Notes: a model not told the origin generated them from the letters alone. Positions 17,459-27,317 are shown, counted from the stretch's first letter. The stretch: 64,000 nt of DNA from Candidatus Calescibacterium sp. (GCA_025060505.1 JANXBU010000005.1:62001-126000), one strand, 5' to 3'. Program-made: numbers and translations.

Positions 17459-18550
17459 ATGGAGATATTAATCTACATTATATTGAACTTTGGGCTCTCT
17501 TGGGAATACAAGAGTTCGAGAGCTTTGGCCTTGGGAGGGGTTGGAGTTGCTCTAAGAGATCCACAAACTTCGTTCTTCTTAAATCCAGCAGCTATGCGAG
17601 GCACAAAAAGCTTAGATATTATATCCCTTGAAATTCAGATCTCAGAATCAATTATATCTTCAGTTTCGAAAGTAAGTTTGCTTTCCGATATTTTTTCTGG
17701 AGAAGATTTTACTATTTCAGACATAAAAGATTTTCTTGGGAAGGGTTATGGAGCCAACATATATTACTTCCCGCACTTTATAGTCTCAGTCAATAATGTT
17801 TCATTTGGACTTGGAATTCTTTCTGGACTCGGTATAGGTCTGAAACCTTCTGTATCATCAAACATTACTCTTACTGATACATTTTTTCTTACAGGTGCTC
17901 TACCCGTTTTAGGAGGTGCTTTTTCCATTGTAGACAATTCAGTTGAAATAGGTGTTTCATTAGTTCCGTTTGAAGCCGCTGCAATTTCAAGGTTTGAATT
18001 AAGAGAAAACGAAGTATTATCTTTTCAGAAAATATTTCCAGCATTCTCAAAAGAACCCGGAGATATTCTCAACGATATAATAGAATCAAATTGTACCTAT
18101 CCACTTGATTGTGCGTTTGGATTTGGAGGATTTAATCTAGGGGTAATTTGGAACCCAGTCTGGGTAAAGGGTTTTTCCGTAGGAATAGATGCAAGAGATA
18201 TAGCAGACCCAATAAGAAAAACCACAGCAGATTTCGGTATTTCATATATGGGAAAACTTTACAATGTGAGGTACTCTTTATTTTTAGACTTCCAAGATTT
18301 CATATTCACTCAATCTGGTAGATCAGATATAGCAACACATATTTTCTTTGGATCTGAATTAAACTTCGGAATTCCTTCAATTCAGAGATTTATTTCTGTT
18401 ATGCTTGGAGTTGGGCAGATGAATCTTTCCGCGGGTTTAGAGCTAAACTTAAAAGTTATATCATTTACAATCGGAACCTTTGCACAGGAACTAAGGAGTT
18501 ACATCGGAGCTTCAAGTATCAGATATTATTTCTTCAAGTTAGCTATTTGA
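17459..18550 (+). CDS. Outer-membrane beta-barrel-like protein
   Basis: The start of the mature region, SSRALALGGVGVALRDPQTSFFLNPA, is the hallmark of PorV/UPF0164/TraF-like outer-membrane proteins (GGAxxAxxDxxxxxxxNPA). The rest alternates hydrophobic and polar residues like barrel strands (FSVGIDARDIADP, YSLFLDFQDF). The ATG at 17459 gives a short signal without basic residues. An ATG at 17439 in another frame reads MKTKKILWRY and then stops, as though the basic start of the signal had been shifted out of frame near the A-run at 17447-17451. Its 3' end overlaps the convergent hydrolase gene by 25 bases. Confidence 0.7.
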   Translation: MEILIYIILNFGLSWEYKSSRALALGGVGVALRDPQTSFFLNPAAMRGTKSLDIISLEIQISESIISSVSKVSLLSDIFSGEDFTISDIKDFLGKGYGANIYYFPHFIVSVNNVSFGLGILSGLGIGLKPSVSSNITLTDTFFLTGALPVLGGAFSIVDNSVEIGVSLVPFEAAAISRFELRENEVLSFQKIFPAFSKEPGDILNDIIESNCTYPLDCAFGFGGFNLGVIWNPVWVKGFSVGIDARDIADPIRKTTADFGISYMGKLYNVRYSLFLDFQDFIFTQSGRSDIATHIFFGSELNFGIPSIQRFISVMLGVGQMNLSAGLELNLKVISFTIGTFAQELRSYIGASSIRYYFFKLAI

Positions 18551-20424
18551 TTCATTATATATGGAATAACATACTTCTTTGCTTTCTTGCCAGCTATAAG
18601 CTCAATATGTGATAAATCCTCCGCGAAATTAACATAAGACAGAAGAAGGGTATTGTAGCTCCTAAAATAGTTTGGAATTTCACCTATATCCCACCAGTAC
18701 TGAGTTCTTGTTCCAACACTTAGCACAAAAAATATTCTTTGTCTATCCTCAATAAGAAAATCCGAAGAAATAAGATCATCAAGTATATCACCTAAGGAAG
18801 AAAAATCTAAAACATCTACATTCTTATCAAAAAGCTGCTCAATTATACTCTTTGAGATTCTTCCTCCGCTTTCAAGATACATTCTGTAATACCTTGAAAT
18901 CTCTCTTACTGGAGCTGACACAAGGAAAATAGCATCAAAACAAGTAGTTTTCAGTTTGAGCAGAGTACTACCAGCGAAACCGTGAAGGACTGCTATATTG
19001 TAAGAAGATGTTCCGGATTTACAGAAGAAATCTAAGACCCCAACAATTTCATCCAGAGTAGTTACCTGATGTGGAACAGTATATGATATATCTTTTTCAT
19101 CAAGTATTTCAATGAAATCATTCCAGATATCGCTTTTCAGTCCGAAATCTTGCAGAAGCATAAAGGAATATTTTGATTCTCTCTTTGATGATCTTATCAC
19201 CATCATTGAATTCTTTTCAGATTTTCGCTCTGAAATCTTCATACCCATTCCAACATCTACTTTCCTTTCTTTGTTTCTCTTAATTTCTTCTCCGATTTTC
19301 GTTTTTGATATGTTTGCTCTTTCATCATTTTTGTTTATGTGATCAAGAACTATCGGGAATACTTCCTCTATCGATCTTGGTATAACATTTATATCTACAT
19401 GACCGTAGTCGGCAGAGAAACCCTCACCAACTCCAGCCAAAAAGAACTTTTTTTCTTTAACTCCAGCTTTGATGTATGCCAATCTTACAGTAGGGGGAGT
19501 TGCCAGAAGATCCTTAACACCAACAACAAATATAGATGGTACGGAAAGGTTTCTCAGATCAAACCCAAAATCCTCAAATCCAAGACCAACTCTGAAAAAT
19601 TTGTCAAGAACTCGAGAGGATACGTTTGCTGTTCCAAGAGTTACCTCCCTTCTGATATCAGGATCAACCAAATCTAGATTCCAAATGAAATACTGGAATG
19701 AACGAATAATAGGACTTACATCCTCAGATATCTGCAGTATTGGGAAAGCAAATCTATAAAATCCAGCGAAAAATGAAAAAGGGATTGAATCTACCCTTCT
19801 TAAAGCCTCGGAGACTTCATCAAAATTCTTTTTGAGTAGTCTGAAAGCTTCAAAAGGCTGCCATATTTTGTATGGAGAAGAGATTATTGATAAACTTGCA
19901 AGATTGTTATTTATGATTTCTGGTTTTTCTGTAGCTGTGAGATAAACAACCATACCGCCCATGGAGTGTCCGACCCAATGAACTTTTTGAGCACCGGTGA
20001 CCTTTTTTACTTTGTCTATTATTGCAATTACATCTTTTTGATAATCATAGAAGTCAAATTTCATACTGCCTCCGCTTTTGCCAACTCCGCGCAGGTCTGG
20101 TACAAAGACATCAAAACCGTTTTTAGCAAGCTCAAGCGCCCAACTTGATTTTTCACTAAAATACCAATACATACCCTGTGCCCCAAGCCCATGACAAAGT
20201 ATCACCGGATAGTTTGATCTTGCTTCTCCCCTTTTCCTTATAAAAAATATATGAATTTGTCTACCATCTTCTGTTTCTGTCCATATACTCTCTCCCTTTA
20301 CTTGACCATAAGCTTTACTCGGAAAAATGCTAAATGAAAAATAAAAGAAGTTTAACAATAAGATAGATGCTGTAGAAAAATAGAGCCAGTTTTTACAACT
20401 CCATCCGCCAGAAAGTAGTCTCAT
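18526..20424 (-). CDS. Tandem alpha/beta hydrolase with N-terminal membrane anchor
   Basis: A hydrophobic segment at about residues 13-38 makes it exported or membrane-anchored. The first hydrolase domain (about 50-340) is complete: oxyanion HG at 78-79, PDLRGVGKSGG, and nucleophile Ser154 in GHSMGG. After a charged linker near 375-400, the C-terminal part repeats the fold outline (YSFMLLQDFGLKSDIW, then NIAVLHGFAGSTLL, then AIFLVSAPV), but the elbow reads HGFAG at 481-485 with no Ser, so this second domain is probably non-catalytic. It follows maoC by 22 bases as the last gene of the etfB-etfA-maoC operon, suggesting an ester or thioester substrate linked to acyl-CoA metabolism. Actual substrate unknown. 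Confidence 0.8.
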   Translation of the reverse strand: MRLLSGGWSCKNWLYFSTASILLLNFFYFSFSIFPSKAYGQVKGESIWTETEDGRQIHIFFIRKRGEARSNYPVILCHGLGAQGMYWYFSEKSSWALELAKNGFDVFVPDLRGVGKSGGSMKFDFYDYQKDVIAIIDKVKKVTGAQKVHWVGHSMGGMVVYLTATEKPEIINNNLASLSIISSPYKIWQPFEAFRLLKKNFDEVSEALRRVDSIPFSFFAGFYRFAFPILQISEDVSPIIRSFQYFIWNLDLVDPDIRREVTLGTANVSSRVLDKFFRVGLGFEDFGFDLRNLSVPSIFVVGVKDLLATPPTVRLAYIKAGVKEKKFFLAGVGEGFSADYGHVDINVIPRSIEEVFPIVLDHINKNDERANISKTKIGEEIKRNKERKVDVGMGMKISERKSEKNSMMVIRSSKRESKYSFMLLQDFGLKSDIWNDFIEILDEKDISYTVPHQVTTLDEIVGVLDFFCKSGTSSYNIAVLHGFAGSTLLKLKTTCFDAIFLVSAPVREISRYYRMYLESGGRISKSIIEQLFDKNVDVLDFSSLGDILDDLISSDFLIEDRQRIFFVLSVGTRTQYWWDIGEIPNYFRSYNTLLLSYVNFAEDLSHIELIAGKKAKKYVIPYIMNQIANLKK

Positions 20425-20446
20425 GAAAAGAAAATTAGTTGGCGAT

Positions 20447-20950
20447 TTAGGATTTTTTCCTTTTCCTTATCAGAACTTCCCTTTCTATCTCTACGACAAC
20501 TTCGTTTTTCTGATTTCTTCCTATTATCTTGAATCTCACTATACCTGCATCTGGTCTATCTGAATCTCTCTTCTCAAGTACATGTGACTCCGCATACAGT
20601 GTATCCCCGTGAAAAACTGGATTTTTGTGAACTGCGTTATAATATCCAATATCTGCTATTGCATTTTCACTTATGTCCTCGGATGTCAGACCTATAACTA
20701 TCGATGAAACAATTCCACCATATACGACTCTTTCTGGGAATATTCCTTTACCCTTTTTCATCATATCTTCGTTAAAGTGTATAGATGCTGTATTCATAGT
20801 GAGCAGAGTGAAAAGAACATTATCCATTTCTGTGATGGTTCTACCCCTGTGGTGAAGTATTACGTCGCCTGGGTTGAAATCTTCAAAGTAGTTGGATTTG
20901 CCGGTTGTTCCTTCTATTACTTTTTTAAATTCCTCCTGACTCAGCTTCAT
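20447..20950 (-). CDS. MaoC-family acyl-CoA hydratase
   Basis: A 167-residue single hotdog-domain protein. It opens NYFEDFNPGDVILHHRGRTI, and has VVYGGIVSSIVIGLTSED and NPVFHGDTLYAES, close to the mesaconyl-CoA/methylmalyl-CoA dehydratase-like branch of MaoC proteins rather than the short-chain R-hydratases (the usual AHG is YGG). It likely hydrates an enoyl-CoA or removes water from a hydroxyacyl-CoA. A GGAGGT lies 9 bases before the ATG at 20950. It is third in the operon after etfA (14-base gap) and before the hydrolase. Confidence 0.87.
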   Translation of the reverse strand: MKLSQEEFKKVIEGTTGKSNYFEDFNPGDVILHHRGRTITEMDNVLFTLLTMNTASIHFNEDMMKKGKGIFPERVVYGGIVSSIVIGLTSEDISENAIADIGYYNAVHKNPVFHGDTLYAESHVLEKRDSDRPDAGIVRFKIIGRNQKNEVVVEIEREVLIRKRKKS

Positions 20951-20964
20951 TCATGATACCTCCG

Positions 20965-21924
20965 CTATGCGCTCTGTTCTTTTAGTTTTTTCAGTTTTTC
21001 AGTAAGTTCTGGAACAGCTTGGAACAAGTCAGCAACAAGACCTATATCAGCAACCTGAAATATCGGGGCTTCTGGATCTTTGTTTATTGCGACTATGACT
21101 TTTGAATCTTTCATACCTGCAACATGCTGTATTGCTCCGGATATTCCAACTGCGATATACAGTTGCGGAGCAACCGTTTTTCCAGTTTGTCCAACCTGAT
21201 AATCGTTTGGGAGCCAACCCGCATCAACCACTGCTCTTGAAGCACCTATTGCAGCACCTAGAATATCTGCAAGTCCATCTACTATTTTTATATTTTCTGG
21301 ATCTTTTATTCCTCTTCCAACAGAAACAACAACCTGAGCTTCTGTGAGCTCTGGTCTGGTACTCTTTGTTTCCTCAAGCTTAACGAATCTCTTTTTGTCA
21401 AAAGTCCCAGCAGGTTGTAATGATTTAACATCAGATTTTCCACCTGACTTCTGAGCTTTCTCAAATGCAGTTCCTCTGACTGTCAGAACTTTCTTTTCTG
21501 TTTTTATCTTTATAGTCGCAATTATGTTTCCAGCGTACATAAGTCGCTTGAAAGTTTCTCCGTCTACAACCTCTATTATTTCGGAACCCATGCCGGCACC
21601 CAGTTTCGCTGCAACTCGTGGTGCCAGATCTTTACCCATCGCAGAACCCAAAGCCACAAAGTACTTTGCAGATGATTCATTGACGATCTGCTCAACGGCT
21701 ATCTTGTAATTCTCAGCAGTATAATTAGGCACCTTTACAACATATACGGTTTTCGCACCAAACTCAGCAGCTTCATCTATAGCTTGATCAGACGGATTAC
21801 CAACAAGAGCTATATTATATGGGAGACCGGTTTTTTCTGCGATCTGCCTTGCACAAGTTACTGCCGAAAGAGAACCTTTTTTTATCTGTCCATCTTTTAT
21901 CTCCAATAAAGTTAGTATGCTCAT
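20965..21924 (-). CDS. etfA: Electron transfer flavoprotein alpha subunit
   Basis: Forms the FAD-carrying heterodimer with EtfB that moves electrons from acyl-CoA or related dehydrogenases to the respiratory chain. The 319 residues show the N-terminal ETF fold ([21 protein letters not shown]), [20 protein letters not shown] at the domain boundary, and the FAD-binding C-terminus [40 protein letters not shown], and [20 protein letters not shown]. The start has AAGGAGGT 7 bases upstream. It lies 12 bases after etfB. Confidence 0.96.
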   Translation of the reverse strand: MSILTLLEIKDGQIKKGSLSAVTCARQIAEKTGLPYNIALVGNPSDQAIDEAAEFGAKTVYVVKVPNYTAENYKIAVEQIVNESSAKYFVALGSAMGKDLAPRVAAKLGAGMGSEIIEVVDGETFKRLMYAGNIIATIKIKTEKKVLTVRGTAFEKAQKSGGKSDVKSLQPAGTFDKKRFVKLEETKSTRPELTEAQVVVSVGRGIKDPENIKIVDGLADILGAAIGASRAVVDAGWLPNDYQVGQTGKTVAPQLYIAVGISGAIQHVAGMKDSKVIVAINKDPEAPIFQVADIGLVADLFQAVPELTEKLKKLKEQSA

Positions 21925-21936
21925 TTTTATACCTCC

Positions 21937-22689
21937 TTAAAATGGAAGAGCCTTCATTTCTTTTAGTTTTGCTATCAGCTCATCAACGTCCTTTACTTTT
22001 ATTCCAGCTTTTCTCTCGGGCGGAGTTTCAAGTTTTTCAACAACGACCTTTGGAGTAATATCGACACCAAGCTCGTCAAGCTTAACAACTTTCAGAGGTT
22101 TCTGTTTCGCTTTCATTATTCCGGGCAGTGAAGCGTATCTCGGCTGGTTTAGTCTCAGATCTGTCGTAATAATTGCAGGAAGATCTACTTCAACAGTTTC
22201 AAGACCACCATCAACTTCTCTAACAACTGTAGCTTTTTTGTCTTGTATATCTACTTTTGAAGCGAATGTAGCTTGAGGCCAGTTCAGATACTCAGAAAGA
22301 AGCTGGCCAACCTGATTTGAATCATCATCAATCGCTTGCTTCCCCATTATCACCAAATCTGGTTTTTCTTCACCTATGATCTTGACCATTATTCTTGCAA
22401 TTGAGTCCTGATCAAGTGTTTTACCAGCTGTATCAACAAGTATTCCTCTATCTGCTCCCATAGCCAATGCAGTTCTTATCTGTTCGACAGCTTCCTGAGT
22501 TCCTATGGAAAGAATTACAACCTCTCCACCATGCTTTTCCTTTTTTCTCAGAGCTTCCTCAACAGCTATTTCATCAAACGGATTTATAACAAACTTTATA
22601 TTTGATGTATCTATACCACTTCCGTCCGGCTTTAATTTTATTTTTGAATACGGGTCGTGTGTTCTTTTTATTGGAACAAGTATCTTCAT
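21937..22689 (-). CDS. etfB: Electron transfer flavoprotein beta subunit
   Basis: Partner of EtfA; the beta subunit binds AMP or, in bifurcating forms, a second FAD. The 250 residues begin MKILVPIKRTHDP and contain INPFDEIAVEEALRKKE, GADRGILVDT and VIMGKQAIDDDSNQVGQLLSEYL, then ITTDLRLNQPRYASLPGIMKAK, the ETF-beta signature. The ATG at 22689 is chosen because AAGGAGGTG is 7 bases upstream; the TTG two codons earlier would overlap that site. It is the first gene of the four-gene operon; whether the complex bifurcates cannot be decided from these motifs alone. Confidence 0.96.
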   Translation of the reverse strand: MKILVPIKRTHDPYSKIKLKPDGSGIDTSNIKFVINPFDEIAVEEALRKKEKHGGEVVILSIGTQEAVEQIRTALAMGADRGILVDTAGKTLDQDSIARIMVKIIGEEKPDLVIMGKQAIDDDSNQVGQLLSEYLNWPQATFASKVDIQDKKATVVREVDGGLETVEVDLPAIITTDLRLNQPRYASLPGIMKAKQKPLKVVKLDELGVDITPKVVVEKLETPPERKAGIKVKDVDELIAKLKEMKALPF

Positions 22690-22828
22690 ATTCAAGCACC
22701 TCCTTAATAATATTTTCTTTACTTACTAAGCAATCCTGATTTATTTATTTTGTTATTCTTCACAAATGAGAAAAATAAATAACAGGAATATTTTCTGATC
22801 AAACAAAAATTTTTGATTTAAAACTGAA

Positions 22829-23683
22829 CTAACTCTTAATATACCTTCCAATGATTGGTCTGAGTTTATCTTTCGTTTCCTGCGGTATGTTCTCCGGAGC
22901 CGTAACAATTGCGTCTTTCAATGAATCTTTACAGTGACATTTTCTTTCATCCGGAATTTTTCTCAAAAATACCCTGAGAATCTTTTTTGCTTTTTCAATG
23001 TTTTTCTTAAGATTCTCCACAACCATCTGAGCAGTAACTATTTCTTCTCCTTCATACCAACAATCGTAATCTGTTGGAAAAGCCAAAGTTGCGTAGCATA
23101 TTTCCGCTTCTCTTGCCAAGTAAGCCTCAGGGAGATTAGTCATACCTATAACATCAACTCCAAATTGTCTCCAAAGCTTACTCATTGCTCTTGATGAAAA
23201 CTGCGGTCCCTCTATACATATATACGTTCCGCCTTTGTGCGTAATAACACCGCTTTCGCTTGACGCTTCACTCAGGCTTTCAAACATCTCTGGACAAACT
23301 GGATCAGAAAATCCAACATGAACAACTATACCTTCTTCAAAAAAAGTTCTTGGTCTTGAGACAGTCATATCTATGAACTGTGATACTACAACTGCATTTC
23401 CCGGTCTGATGTGTTCTTTCATACTACCAACAGCAGAGACACTCAGAATTCTTTGAACACCTATTTTTTTCATTGCAAATATGTTGGCTCGGAAGTTTAT
23501 TCTGTGCGGTGGAATGGTATGCTTTCTACTGTGACGCGGGAGAAAAGCTACCTTTCTTTTTTCAAGTTCGCCTAATATTATTTTGTCTGATGGCTTACCA
23601 AAAGGAGTATCTACTTCAACTTCTTCAAGTATTTTCAAATCCTCTATGTTGTAAAGTCCAGTTCCTCCTATTATTCCAATCAT
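22829..23683 (-). CDS. mtnP: S-methyl-5'-thioadenosine phosphorylase
   Basis: Splits methylthioadenosine, the by-product of polyamine synthesis, into adenine and methylthioribose phosphate. The 284 residues have IGIIGGTGLYNIEDL at the start, the phosphate site LPRHSRKHTIPPHRINFRAN, YICIEGPQFSSRAMSKLWRQ, and DVIGMTNLPEAYLAREAEIC with the active-site TDYDCW. The last is the form found in MTA phosphorylases rather than purine-nucleoside phosphorylases. No other methionine-salvage gene lies beside it. It is about 140 bases upstream of etfB on the same strand. Confidence 0.94.
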   Translation of the reverse strand: MIGIIGGTGLYNIEDLKILEEVEVDTPFGKPSDKIILGELEKRKVAFLPRHSRKHTIPPHRINFRANIFAMKKIGVQRILSVSAVGSMKEHIRPGNAVVVSQFIDMTVSRPRTFFEEGIVVHVGFSDPVCPEMFESLSEASSESGVITHKGGTYICIEGPQFSSRAMSKLWRQFGVDVIGMTNLPEAYLAREAEICYATLAFPTDYDCWYEGEEIVTAQMVVENLKKNIEKAKKILRVFLRKIPDERKCHCKDSLKDAIVTAPENIPQETKDKLRPIIGRYIKS

Positions 23684-23852
23684 GCGGAGAAGTTTATATA
23701 ACAGAAATTGATTTATTCATTTTTCACTTTTTTATTTTTCTGTGTTGTCTCTGTTTTCGTGTTGTGCCTATTTTACATCAAGCTTGACCTCTTTGTTCAC
23801 CGTCTGTGTTATCTTACTCCGAATTTATCTTTACATTTCCTCAAATTTATCT

Positions 23853-25214
23853 TTACTTTGCTTTCACATATTTTTTTATCATCCTATACAGAGTAGATCT
23901 GGGAATACCAGATTCTTCAATCATTTTCTTTACATCACCGTTTTTCTCTTTGTAAAGTGATATAATATAGTTTCTTTCGAAGTCCTCAAGAAATCTGTTT
24001 CTCATCTCAAAAAATTTACTTTTTATTTTTTGGCTCTCTTCTTTAATCGTAATAAGTTGTTCCGGAAGGTCTTCCAGTTTTATAAAATCTGACTCGGATA
24101 ATATGATAGCTCTCTTTATTGCATTTTGCAACTCTCTAACATTTCCTGGCCAGTTGTAAGAAAGCATAGATTCTAGAGCCTGCGGACTTATCCCAGAGAC
24201 TCTCTTCCCAAGCTCCTCAGAATACTTATTCAAAAAATACTCCGCAAGCGCTTCTATATCTTCTTTTCGTTCTCTCAAAGGAGGTATGTGTATTCTGAAA
24301 ACATTTATTCTCCAGTACAGATCTTCTCTGAATTTTCCTTTTTTGATTTCTTCCTCTACATTCTTGTTTGACGCACATATAATTCTCACATCAACAGATA
24401 TCTCCTGATTTCCTCCTACTTTTCTTATTCTTCTCTCCTGTATAAATCTGAGAAGCTTTACTTGTATATCTGTACTGACCTCTGTTATCTCATCAAGAAA
24501 GACTGTTCCTTTATTAGCAAACTCTATAAGCCCAATTTTTGTTGCTCGAGCATCTGTGAAAGCTCCCTTTTCGTATCCAAAAAGTTCCGACTCAACAAGT
24601 GTTTCCGGTATAGCAGAAAGATTTATTGCAACAAATCTGTTATCTCTTCTATTACTCATTCTGTGTATAGTTCTTGCAACAAGCTCCTTTCCAACCCCAC
24701 TTTCTCACGTTATGAGTATATCACAATCTGTTGAACTTACCTTCCTAATCCCCTCAACAACTTTCTTCATCTTTTCACTTCTGAAAACTATATCTTCAAA
24801 CTCGTATTTTCTTTCCAAATGTGTTTTCAGCAGGACATTTTCTTCTTTCAGATCTAAAAACTCCCGCGCTCTCTTCACAACTGAAACAAGATACTCTGGT
24901 GTAAATGGCTTTATGAGATAGTCAAAAACAGAAACTTTTATCGCTCTTACAGCTGAATCCAAAGAAGGATACTCAGTCATAAGTATTATAGCAGATGTCG
25001 GATTACTTTCTCTTATCTTTTCAGCAAGCTCAAGAACGTCTATCTTTGGTATGGAGAGATCAAGAATATATATATCATATTTCTGATTGTATGAAATAAC
25101 ATTCTGTGCATTACTCTCAGTATCTACCTTAAAACCTTCTTTTTCTAAAACATTTTTTGAAACTTCAAGTATTTCCCTTTCATCATCAACTATGAGAATG
25201 CTTTTCATCTCCAT
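23853..25214 (-). pseudogene. NtrC-family sigma-54 response regulator interrupted by one in-frame TGA
   Basis: A receiver domain (acid pocket near Asp10-Asp11, phospho-acceptor Asp52 in YILDLSIP, Lys in LIKPF) runs into an AAA+ domain and a C-terminal Fis-type helix-turn-helix ([14 protein letters not shown]). The frame is continuous except for a TGA at 24705-24707. The reading there is ILIT[18 protein letters not shown], so the stop sits where the family has the first Gly of the P-loop (GESGxGKE); a GGA codon would need one G-to-T change. The downstream part has its own ATG at 24659 and the GAFTDA variant of the GAFTGA sigma-contact loop, Walker B GTVFLDEI, and no other damage. It could be a recent pseudogene, a sequencing error, or a read-through gene. 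Functional loss is inferred. Confidence 0.8.
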
Positions 25215-25332
25215 TCATTCAATTATCTAAATTATAAGACAATTTTCTAATTAAACTTTTCGATGCGCTGGAAAAAAAAGTCTGAATATACCGCTTTTTG
25301 TATCAATATTTTTTTAATTTGATAAAATTTGG

Positions 25333-26397
25333 TTATTTGAACTTTATACGAACAATATCCCTGTGGTTCAATTTGTAATCTCTGCCAACGGTTCTGAAAA
25401 CTCCGTTCTTGTAAGCTTCTGAATCACTTGGGTATTTTATATATTCGTAGGCGCTTGCAACATCTGCCGAAATAAAGCCTTTTTGTATATCAGAGTGAAT
25501 AAATCCAGCAGCTTCATAAACAGAAATTCCAGACTGTGCAATCCAGCTCCTGAGCTCTTTACCTTCAAATCCTGTGTAGTAAACTATCACATTAGCAACA
25601 CTAAGCACCGCATCTGTAATATGATGTCTGAGCGGAACTATACCCTCTTGCAGAAGATCGCTTTCTTCGAATTCAAGTTCCATCTGAGCATCACAAACCA
25701 GAACTTTAGGTACAGAAATACCAGAGACCAGCTCACTCCATCTATCTCTTGCCACATCAGTGTTCAGAATTACAAACCAAGGCTTTGAGCAAATTATCTC
25801 TAAATCTTTCAGATCTACTTTTGATTCCTCAGATGTCAGATCCAAGGAAAACTTACCATATTTAAAAAAATCATCAACTGCTTTCTTCATCTTCTGGATG
25901 ATTTCAATTTTGACTTTAGCTTCCTTGTTTCCAGTGATAGCTGGCTTCTTGAGTTTTTCTTCCGCTCTTGAAAGTATCTCAATATCTTTCATAGCAATCT
26001 CGTATCTCAAGGTTTCAAAGTCTCTTTTTATATCATCAGCTCCTTCAATGTGAGGAACAGATTTCAAGTATCTCAGAACATAAATTACTATGTCAAGAGG
26101 TCTTATATATGAGAGAAATTCATTTCCAAGACCCTCACCCTTGTGAGCTCCTCTTACAAGTCCAGCTACATCAACTATCTCAAGTGCTGGATACTTTATT
26201 TCAGATGATTTCATAACTTTTGCTATCCTTTCAACTATGTCATCAAACATTATCATCACACCATGATTTTTGTCTTTTGTAGTAAACGGATAAGGTGCCA
26301 CCTCTGCTGATGACTTTGTGAGAAGATTGAATATAGTAGTTTTACCACTTGATGGAATCCCAACAAGTCCAGCTCTTATTCTTTCACCAAATATCAT
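25333..26397 (-). CDS. ychF: Ribosome-associated P-loop ATPase YchF
   Basis: Obg-family nucleotide-binding protein conserved in nearly all life and linked to translation and stress. The 354 residues show P-loop GIPSSGKTTIF, PYPFTTKDKNHG, G3 DVAGLVRGAHKGEGLGNEF, and a C-terminal TGS-like domain ending IVRIKFK. The segment AAGFIHSDIQKGFISADVAS, which carries the usual WTIxxGxxAxxAAGxIHSDFxxGFI pattern in altered form, confirms YchF rather than Obg or DRG. The canonical NKxD G4 motif is absent, as expected for this ATP-preferring family. Confidence 0.93.
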   Translation of the reverse strand: MIFGERIRAGLVGIPSSGKTTIFNLLTKSSAEVAPYPFTTKDKNHGVMIMFDDIVERIAKVMKSSEIKYPALEIVDVAGLVRGAHKGEGLGNEFLSYIRPLDIVIYVLRYLKSVPHIEGADDIKRDFETLRYEIAMKDIEILSRAEEKLKKPAITGNKEAKVKIEIIQKMKKAVDDFFKYGKFSLDLTSEESKVDLKDLEIICSKPWFVILNTDVARDRWSELVSGISVPKVLVCDAQMELEFEESDLLQEGIVPLRHHITDAVLSVANVIVYYTGFEGKELRSWIAQSGISVYEAAGFIHSDIQKGFISADVASAYEYIKYPSDSEAYKNGVFRTVGRDYKLNHRDIVRIKFK

Positions 26398-26502
26398 AAA
26401 GCTTTATTTTGCCTACCTTTATTTGAAATCAAAATAAGCCAAAATTACATAATCGAAATCTACATCTATCTATAAACTTTACGAAATTGCGATTAAAATT
26501 AT

Positions 26503-27243
26503 ATGATGGCACAAAAAATAGCTCTGATATCTGATATACACGCGAATCTTGAAGCACTTGAAGCAGTTCTTAAAGAGATAGAAAAACACAAGCCAGATAA
26601 GATAATATGTCTTGGAGATATAGTAGGATATGGAGCTAATCCAAGAGAATGCATTGATCTTGTTAGAAAAAACTGCGATGTAGTTCTTCTTGGAAACCAT
26701 GATGAAGCTGTTTTTTCACCTGAGATCACAGATGCTTTTGTTGAGCATGCCAGATACTCAGCAGAATGGACAAGAGCTCAACTTACCGAGCAAGACATAG
26801 AATGGCTCAAAACACTTCCGTACACATATCAAGAGGGAGATTACTTCTTCTGTCACGGAGCTCCGTATTCTCCCGAGGACTACATATACCTTGTTACGAA
26901 AGAGGCTGGATATTGGTCATTGAAATTTCTACAATCAATTCGGGCAAAAGCGAGTTTATCGGGTCATGCTCACATAACATACATATTCGGTTTTGATTTA
27001 AATGGGAACTTTGTAGTAGGCGCGCCAAGCGTAATAGATTTTTCCGATTTCCAGAATGTAGCGATAAACGTTGGAAGCGTTGGGCAACCACGAGATGGAA
27101 ACCCAAAGTCAGCCTTCGGAATAATAGAGAACGGAAGATACATAGCTCTTAGAGTTCAGTATGATATTGAAAAAGCATCAAGAAAAATAAAAGAGGCAGG
27201 TTTGCCAAAAATCCTTTACGAAAGACTATTTGTTGGAAGGTAG
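26503..27243 (+). CDS. Metallophosphoesterase (calcineurin-like, YfcE-type)
   Basis: A 246-residue soluble phosphoesterase. The five metal-site motifs are in order: SDIHAN (Asp and His), GDIVGYG (Asp), LGNHDEAV (Asn-His-Asp), CHGAPYSP (His), and SGHAHITY (Gly-His-x-His). The end VGSVGQPRDGNPKSAFG is typical of the MJ0936/YfcE-like branch, whose members hydrolyse small phosphodiesters; the natural substrate is unknown. Two adjacent ATG codons (26503 and 26506) can start it. It is upstream of gltX on the same strand. Confidence 0.92.
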   Translation: MMAQKIALISDIHANLEALEAVLKEIEKHKPDKIICLGDIVGYGANPRECIDLVRKNCDVVLLGNHDEAVFSPEITDAFVEHARYSAEWTRAQLTEQDIEWLKTLPYTYQEGDYFFCHGAPYSPEDYIYLVTKEAGYWSLKFLQSIRAKASLSGHAHITYIFGFDLNGNFVVGAPSVIDFSDFQNVAINVGSVGQPRDGNPKSAFGIIENGRYIALRVQYDIEKASRKIKEAGLPKILYERLFVGR

Positions 27244-27317
27244 TACTATATATAACCTGCGCTCTGAAAATCCCAAAAATAATCATATGATCAAAACAAA
27301 GTTTAAGAATAATAAAA

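Noticed and set aside
24705-24707. Genetic code change with TGA read as Gly (SR1/Gracilibacteria type), or a selenocysteine
   Set aside because: TGA ends many other genes here (for example at 2827, 10182 and 18550) and no other gene has an internal TGA. Gly, not Cys or Sec, is expected at this place.
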